Below, one piece after another: positions 59,297 to 64,000 of a DNA stretch of 64,000 bases; positions within the stretch are counted from its first letter, which is position 1; every line of letters begins with the position of its first letter. A program made the translations under genes and the position numbers. Source of the DNA: Promicromonospora thailandica. Its GTDB lineage: Bacteria > Actinomycetota > Actinomycetes > Actinomycetales > Cellulomonadaceae. The stretch spans positions 248,001 to 312,000 of the forward strand of contig NZ_JAMTCS010000007.1 of assembly GCF_024171955.1 (NCBI RefSeq), written 5' to 3'. The notes under the pieces are model-generated. The model made no database searches. It was not told where the DNA came from and worked only from the letters and a program-made list of their open reading frames with translations.

Positions 59297-60265
59297 ATGA
59301 CCGCGATCGTCACGGCGGAAGGACTGCGCAAGTCCTTCGCCCGGCGCGACCCCGCGAGCCCACCCGTGCTCGACGGGCTCGACCTGGAGCTGGAGGAGGG
59401 CGCTGTGCTCGCGCTGCTCGGGCCGAACGGCGCCGGCAAGACCACCACCGTTCGCATCCTCACCACGCTGCTGCGACCCGACGCCGGGCGCGCGACCGTC
59501 GCCGGTCACGACGTCGTCCGCGACGCCTCCCGGGTGCGCGAGCTCATCAGCCTCACCGGGCAGCAGGTCGCCGTCGACGACAAGCTCTCCGGCGCCGAGA
59601 ACCTCACGATGATGGGCCACCTCGCCCACCTGCCCCGCCGGGCGGTCCGCGACCGCGTCGACGCGCTGCTCACGGCCTTCGACCTGGCCGACGCGGCGGG
59701 CCGCCGTGTGGCCACCTGGTCGGGCGGCATGCGCCGTCGGCTCGACCTGGCCGCCGGTCTGCTCACCCGGCCCCGCGTCATGTTCCTCGACGAGCCCACC
59801 ACCGGCCTCGACCCGCGCTCCCGGCAGGCCCTGTGGGACGTCGTCCGGGGCGTCGTGGCCGACGGGACGAGCGTGTTCCTCACCACCCAGTACCTCGAGG
59901 AGGCGGACCGCCTCGCGCGGCGCGTGGCCCTCGTGGACGGCGGCCGCGTCGTCGCCGAGGGCACGCCCGCACAGCTCAAGCGTGAGGTGGGCGAGGCCGG
60001 GGTCGAGCTCGTGCTCGCCTCGCCGGCCGACGCCGCCCTGGTCGCCCCGGCGCTCGCGGTGCCGACGCCCGAGGGCGCCCGCGTGCGGGTCCCCACCGAC
60101 GGATCCGTCGCCCACGTGCGGGCGGTGCTCTCGGCGGTGGAGGCCACCGGCGTCGTACCCGAGCACTGGGAGGTGCGCGCGCCGACCCTGGACGACGTCT
60201 TCCTCGCCCTGACCGGGCACGCCGGCCAGGAGCGCGCGGCGCGGCCCGCGGGGGTGGCGGCATGA
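59297..60265 (+). CDS. ABC exporter ATPase (DrrA-type)
   Basis: A 322-residue ATPase. The Walker A motif GPNGAGKTTT, Q-loop SLTGQQ, signature WSGGMRRRLDLA and Walker B VMFLDEPTTGLD are complete, followed by the H-loop-like LTTQYLEEAD and a C-terminal extension (about 230-322) typical of daunorubicin-resistance DrrA. AGGGGA precedes the ATG. The stop overlaps the permease start (ATGA). Confidence 0.93.
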   Translation: MTAIVTAEGLRKSFARRDPASPPVLDGLDLELEEGAVLALLGPNGAGKTTTVRILTTLLRPDAGRATVAGHDVVRDASRVRELISLTGQQVAVDDKLSGAENLTMMGHLAHLPRRAVRDRVDALLTAFDLADAAGRRVATWSGGMRRRLDLAAGLLTRPRVMFLDEPTTGLDPRSRQALWDVVRGVVADGTSVFLTTQYLEEADRLARRVALVDGGRVVAEGTPAQLKREVGEAGVELVLASPADAALVAPALAVPTPEGARVRVPTDGSVAHVRAVLSAVEATGVVPEHWEVRAPTLDDVFLALTGHAGQERAARPAGVAA

Positions 60266-61017
60266 GGTACCTGCTCCGGGACGTGACGACGATGTCGGTG
60301 CGCGGCCTGCGCCTGGTCACGCGCGACCTCGACGCGATGATCACCGCGGTGGTGCTCCCCGTGATCATCCTGCTGCTGTTCGTCCTGGTGTTCGGCGGCG
60401 CCGTCGACATCGGGACGGGCTACATCACCTACGTGACGCCCGGCGTCATCCTGCTGGCCGCCGGGTTCGGTGCCGCCAACACCGCCCTGGCGGTGGAACG
60501 CGACATGTCGAGCGGCATGGTGGAGCGGCTGCGCTCCATGCCCGTCGCCGCCTGGACGGTGCTGACCGGGCACGTGGTCGCGAGCCTGGTGAAGAACCTC
60601 GCGTCCACCGCGATCGTGTTCGGCGTGTCGATCCTCATGGGCTTCCGGCCCGAGGCCACGCCGTGGGAATGGCTGGCGGCCGTGGGCGTGATCCTGCTGT
60701 TCGTCGCCTGGATCACGTGGCTCGCGGCCCTCGTGGGCGTGCTCGTCCGGTCGCCCGACGCCGCGGGCGGGTTCACCTTCGGCGTGATGTTCCTGCCCTA
60801 TGTGTCCAGCGCGTTCGTGCCGGTCGAGACGCTGCCCACCTGGTTGCGCGGCTTCGCCGAGCACCAGCCGGTGACACCGGTGATCGAGACCGTGCGGGCG
60901 CTGCTCTCTGGCAGCGCCGGACCGGGCGGGGAGGCCGCCCTCGCGGTCGCCTGGTGCCTGGGTCTCGGGCTGGTCTCCATGGTGGCGGCCGGGCTCGCGT
61001 TCCGCGCCCGCCGCTGA
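60262..61017 (+). CDS. ABC-2 type exporter permease (DrrB-type)
   Basis: A 251-residue permease with six membrane segments. It includes DLDAMITAVVLPVIILLL, VFGGAVDIGTGYITYVTPG and the conserved FLPYVSSAFVPVETLPTWL and AEHQPVTPVIETVRALLSG segments of the ABC-2 family. It is translationally coupled to the ATPase. Substrate unknown; antibiotic or lipid export is plausible. Confidence 0.93.
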   Translation: MRYLLRDVTTMSVRGLRLVTRDLDAMITAVVLPVIILLLFVLVFGGAVDIGTGYITYVTPGVILLAAGFGAANTALAVERDMSSGMVERLRSMPVAAWTVLTGHVVASLVKNLASTAIVFGVSILMGFRPEATPWEWLAAVGVILLFVAWITWLAALVGVLVRSPDAAGGFTFGVMFLPYVSSAFVPVETLPTWLRGFAEHQPVTPVIETVRALLSGSAGPGGEAALAVAWCLGLGLVSMVAAGLAFRARR

Positions 61018-61034
61018 CCCTTCCCCTCTCCTCC

Positions 61035-61052
61035 GCCGGGCCGCGGCCCGGC
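61035..61052. terminator. Perfect 18-base palindrome after the exporter
   Basis: GCCGGGCCGCGGCCCGGC is fully self-complementary and lies between the ABC permease and the DUF2306 gene. It may terminate part of the transcripts; DUF2306 may still be co-transcribed by read-through. Confidence 0.45.
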
Positions 61053-61072
61053 ACGACGAAAGCAGGTACGAG

Positions 61073-61786
61073 ATGGCGACGACGACGCCCGCGCCCGCCC
61101 GCCCGCCCGCCTCGCCGCCGGTCCGCTGGTGGCGCCGCCCCTGGATCGCGCCGCTCACGGTCGTCACGGGTGTGTTCCTGGTGACCGCGCTGCCGCGGTA
61201 CGTCGGGCTGGACCCGACGCTCTCCCTGGTGCCCACGGATCGTGGCCCCGCGTTCTACCCCGCGCTCGTGACGCACATCTTCGCGGGTTCGGTCATGCTC
61301 ACCGCCGCGGTGCTGCAGCTCTGGCCGTGGCTGCGCGCCCACCACCCCCGGGTGCACCGGTGGAGCGGCCGCACCTACGTGGCGGCCGCGCTCGTGACGG
61401 GAGCCGCCGCGCTGGTCACGGCGCAGTTCCCCAGCGCCGGCGCGGGTCAGCAGGTGGCGAACACCTTCCTGGCCGTGCTGCTGCTCGTCTGCACGCTGCT
61501 CGGGTTCCGTGCGGTGCGGCAGCGGCGCTTCGGCGACCACCGGGCGTGGATGGTGCGCAGCACCGCCCTCGCCTTCTCGATCGTGACCAACCGGTTCTGG
61601 GGCCCTGTGCTCATCGCCGTCTACGTGCCGGGGGCGCTGAGCGACCCGGACCTCGCGTTCGGCGCGCCGGAGATCGAGGGTGCGGCCATCGCGTCCGCCT
61701 GGGTGTCGTGGGTGGTCAACCTCATGTTCGCCGAGTGGTGGCTCCAGCGGGGGCGCCGACCGGCCCGGGCACCCCGCAGTCGGTGA
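61073..61786 (+). CDS. DUF2306 membrane protein
   Basis: A 237-residue protein with five or six membrane segments and the DUF2306 signature HPRVHRWSGRTYVAAALVTG plus RRFGDHRAWMVRSTALAFS. Function unknown. AGCAGG precedes the ATG. In related gene sets it follows TetR-controlled exporters (recollection only); here it lies 55 bases after the exporter permease and could belong to that operon. Confidence 0.85.
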   Translation: MATTTPAPARPPASPPVRWWRRPWIAPLTVVTGVFLVTALPRYVGLDPTLSLVPTDRGPAFYPALVTHIFAGSVMLTAAVLQLWPWLRAHHPRVHRWSGRTYVAAALVTGAAALVTAQFPSAGAGQQVANTFLAVLLLVCTLLGFRAVRQRRFGDHRAWMVRSTALAFSIVTNRFWGPVLIAVYVPGALSDPDLAFGAPEIEGAAIASAWVSWVVNLMFAEWWLQRGRRPARAPRSR

Positions 61787-61817
61787 CGATGTCAGTGGCA
61801 GGGGTCACACTGTCCGC

Positions 61818-62438
61818 ATGACTCAGACGACGAGTGACCCGGCGTCCACCGCCGACCTCGAACAGAAGCAGATCCTGAAGAAGTACCTCCAGGAGACCCG
61901 TGAGGCCCTCCTGTGGAAGCTCGAGGGCCTCACGGAGAAGCAGGCGCGCTGGCCCCTGGTGTCGTCCGGCAACAACCTGCTCGGCATCGTGAAGCACTGC
62001 GCCAACATCGAGATCGGTTACTTCGGGTCGTGCTTCGGCCGTGAGTGGCCGAACCCGGAGGAGATCGTCTCCGACGCCGACTACGAGGCGGACCCGCAGG
62101 CCGACTGGTACGCGACCGCCGACGAGTCGGTCGAGTCGGTCGTGGACCTGTACCGCCGGGCCTGGGTGTTCTGCGACGAGACCATCGACTCGCTGCCGCT
62201 GTCCGCCGTCGGGCACGTGCCGTGGTGGCGGTCCGGGGACGTCACGCTGTTCCGCCTCATGGTGCACGTGACCGACGAGATCGCGCGGCACGCAGGCCAC
62301 GCCGACATCCTCCGCGAGCTGACCGACGACTCCGTGGGGCTCCACGTCGACAACACCAACATCCCCGACCTGGGCGAGGGCGGCTCCGCGGCCTACGTCG
62401 AGAAGCTCAAGGGCCTGGCCGAGCGGGCGGGCAACTAG
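61818..62438 (+). CDS. DinB-family protein (DUF664)
   Basis: A 206-residue four-helix metal-dependent family protein. LEGLTEKQARWPLVSSGNNL, GIVKHCANIEIGYF and MVHVTDEIARHAGHADILRE provide the helices and the three His metal ligands (KHC and ARHAGH). DinB proteins include bacillithiol/mycothiol transferases and maleylpyruvate isomerase-like enzymes, so a thiol-transferase role is possible. No ribosome site is clear. Confidence 0.88.
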   Translation: MTQTTSDPASTADLEQKQILKKYLQETREALLWKLEGLTEKQARWPLVSSGNNLLGIVKHCANIEIGYFGSCFGREWPNPEEIVSDADYEADPQADWYATADESVESVVDLYRRAWVFCDETIDSLPLSAVGHVPWWRSGDVTLFRLMVHVTDEIARHAGHADILRELTDDSVGLHVDNTNIPDLGEGGSAAYVEKLKGLAERAGN

Positions 62439-62470
62439 CGCTCACGTCCCGGATTCGCCACACTTCGGCC

Positions 62471-63838
62471 ATGCCCTTCGAGCCGGACCCGACCGCACCC
62501 GCCGCACCGTCCGCCGGGAGTGACCCGTCGCCTGACTCGGGTGCATCGCCGCAGGTCGGAGCGCCGGACGAGTTCGTCGTCCCGGTCGTCCCCGTACCCG
62601 GCGCACGCCGGGCCTACGCCGACGGCGGGTCCATGCGGCCGCTGTTCGTCTTTCTCGTCGCGGCGGCCGTGGCGCTGGTCGGGAGCATCGTCTTCGCGCT
62701 GGTCCAGGCCGGGAACGGCCGCGAGCTGGAGGAGCTGACGGCCGCGCGCGCCGAGGTCGTGGCCGCGGTGGACAAGGGCCGTACGGCGCAGGACGGGCTC
62801 GCCGAGCAGATCGCCGCCGCGGAGCAGGCCCTGGCCGCGACGAAGGGGAAGGTGCCGGACGACGCGGTCCGGGCCGAGCTGGCGAAGCACGTCGCGGCCG
62901 CCAAGGAGCTCGGCACGGCCGCGCCGCCCACGGTTCCGGCGGCCGGCGCCGCCGGGCTGGAGGCTCCGGAGGACGTCGACGCCCTGGAGGCGCAGGCGAC
63001 CGAGTGGGCCACGACCATGCGCACCACGTCCTCGACGCTCGTCGCGGCCACCGAGGACGTGCTCGCGGCCACCAAGGAGTGGCAGCAGCAGCGCAAGGCG
63101 GCCCAGGAGAAGGCGAAGGCGGAGGCTGAACGAGCGGCCCGGAAGGCAGCCGACCTGAAGACGGCGACGGCGCGGCTCACCGCGGTCAGCGACCAGCTCA
63201 AGATCTCGGTACGGGACGCCCGGTACACGCTCGACTGGACGGCGAGCGTCGGGGCGCCGGCCGACGTCCGCACGACGCTGAGCGAGCAGCGGGCCGAGGG
63301 GCAGGCGGCGCTCGGGACCGGGGCCGACATGCAGGACCCGGCCTCCGTGACGAAGCTGACGGAGCGCCGGGAGGCGGCACGGGCCGCCATCGAGAAGGCG
63401 GCGTGGGACGCGCGGGCCACCGTCGCCGACGGGACCAACGGGCGCCTAGCGCTGGACACGCTGTGCAAGGTGGGCGTCGGGCCGGAGGGACAGGACCAGT
63501 ACCTGCGGTGCGACGCCGCCCAGGCGTGGAAGAAGCTGGGCCTGGCGTTCGAGGCCACGTTCGGCAAGCCGCTGCGCGTCGAGTACGGCTACCGCCCCTA
63601 CGACTGGCAGCTCCAGGCGCTCGACGAGTTCGGCAGCGGCCAGGTGGCCGCCCCCGGAACCTCGAACCACGGCTGGGCCCTGGCGGTCGACGTGCCGGTG
63701 GACGACGGGTTCCGGTTCGGGCAGCCCGAGTACGAGTGGCTCGCCGCGCACGGTCCGAACTCCGGCTGGGTGCACCCGGGGTGGGCGCGTGCCGGCGGCG
63801 GGCGCGAGGAACCGTGGCACTTCGAGTACGTGGGCTGA
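62471..63838 (+). CDS. Membrane-anchored M15 peptidase with coiled coil
   Basis: A 455-residue protein. A disordered, Pro/Ala-rich cytoplasmic N-terminus (about 1-55) precedes one membrane segment (about 57-80). A long Ala/Lys/Glu-rich coiled coil (about 84-310) leads to a VanY-type D-alanyl-D-alanine carboxypeptidase domain (about 345-455). The zinc ligands His400 and Asp407 (SNHGWALAVD) and His450 (EPWHFEY) are present. No cleavable signal peptide. It probably trims peptidoglycan, held away from the membrane by the coiled coil. The ATG at 62471 has no clear ribosome site. Confidence 0.88.
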   Translation: MPFEPDPTAPAAPSAGSDPSPDSGASPQVGAPDEFVVPVVPVPGARRAYADGGSMRPLFVFLVAAAVALVGSIVFALVQAGNGRELEELTAARAEVVAAVDKGRTAQDGLAEQIAAAEQALAATKGKVPDDAVRAELAKHVAAAKELGTAAPPTVPAAGAAGLEAPEDVDALEAQATEWATTMRTTSSTLVAATEDVLAATKEWQQQRKAAQEKAKAEAERAARKAADLKTATARLTAVSDQLKISVRDARYTLDWTASVGAPADVRTTLSEQRAEGQAALGTGADMQDPASVTKLTERREAARAAIEKAAWDARATVADGTNGRLALDTLCKVGVGPEGQDQYLRCDAAQAWKKLGLAFEATFGKPLRVEYGYRPYDWQLQALDEFGSGQVAAPGTSNHGWALAVDVPVDDGFRFGQPEYEWLAAHGPNSGWVHPGWARAGGGREEPWHFEYVG

Positions 63839-63901
63839 GCGTCCGGGCCCGTCGCGGGCCGGGCGGTCGAAGGCAGGGCCGGCGCGCGGGATAATGGGTA
63901 C

Positions 63902-64000
63902 GTGCAGTGCCCTCACTACGACGCCGGCCGCTGCCACTCCTGCACCCTCCTGGAGATCGACTACCCGACGCAGGTGCTCGACAAGGAGGGGCACGTCGCC
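63902..64000 (+). CDS. Class I SAM-dependent RNA methyltransferase (RlmC/RumB-like), start only
   Basis: Only the first 33 codons are in the window. QCPHYDAGRCHSCTLLEIDY contains the Cys3, Cys11 and Cys14 cluster ligands typical of the [4Fe-4S] RumA/RumB-family uracil methyltransferases, in which RlmC modifies 23S rRNA U747. The GTG at 63902 follows ATAATGGGTAC with no clear ribosome site, so it may be leaderless. Confidence 0.75.
   Translation, partial: MQCPHYDAGRCHSCTLLEIDYPTQVLDKEGHVA

Noticed and set aside
1-64000. CRISPR array, prophage, insertion sequence or integron
   Set aside because: I saw no regularly spaced repeats, transposase or integrase genes. Gene order is that of a stable chromosome.

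Overview
The window is very GC-rich chromosomal DNA of a Gram-positive actinobacterium. The best guess is Micrococcales, in or near Promicromonosporaceae/Cellulomonadaceae; this is inferred from gene order and protein style, and no search was run. Three things point to Actinobacteria: the cluster ppiA, rhomboid, crgA, DUF881, sortase E, trpG, pknB, pknA, pbpA, rodA, pstP, fhaB, fhaA; an F420-type LLM oxidoreductase; and many GTG starts with strong purine-rich ribosome sites. In relatives that cluster lies close to the replication origin, so the left part is probably origin-proximal.

Layout. 1-15.1 kb: an Ala-rich membrane protein cut by the window edge, cyclophilin, rhomboid protease, then (convergent) crgA; a DUF881/sortase E/small membrane protein/trpG operon; then the reverse-strand growth and division operon fhaA-fhaB-pstP-rodA-pbpA-pknA-pknB, with overlapping or nearly touching genes. 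15.3 kb: tRNA-Leu(CAG) with a terminator. 15.4-31.2 kb: single housekeeping or accessory genes (anmK, a methyltransferase, hydrolases, LMW phosphatase, an ECF sigma factor fused to a membrane and extracytoplasmic domain, an aminotransferase, a secreted repeat protein, an SDR, a PAS-ANTAR protein and a nuclease/phosphatase-fold protein). 31.2-40.6 kb: VOC protein, small membrane protein, LysR regulator, then a tandem glycine riboswitch driving gcvP-gcvT-gcvH, a solo LuxR-type HTH protein, NUDIX hydrolase and a ComB-like protein. 40.6-46.2 kb: a CUT1 sugar importer without an ATPase, a SAM-I riboswitch with metF, and a Tat-exported amidase. 46.3-54.6 kb: acyltransferase, then a GH2 glycosidase, a LacI regulator and a second CUT1 importer, which probably form one carbohydrate regulon sharing CAACGTTG palindromes, followed by an APP1-type phosphatase. 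54.6-64 kb: a NYN-LOTUS protein, TetR plus LLM oxidoreductase, a DNA glycosylase, a TetR-controlled ABC exporter, DUF2306, DinB, a coiled-coil M15 peptidase, and the start of an RNA methyltransferase gene.

The most coherent systems are the Ser/Thr kinase/phosphatase-FHA module linked to SEDS/PBP cell-wall synthesis, the glycine cleavage operon under a riboswitch, and the LacI/GH2/ABC sugar regulon. The least explained signals are a leader upstream of the LMW phosphatase (an extended anti-SD complement, a tiny ORF and a terminator-like stem), two very long palindromes at convergent gene ends, the sigma-sensor fusion and the NYN-LOTUS protein. No CRISPR array, prophage, insertion sequence or rRNA gene was seen.
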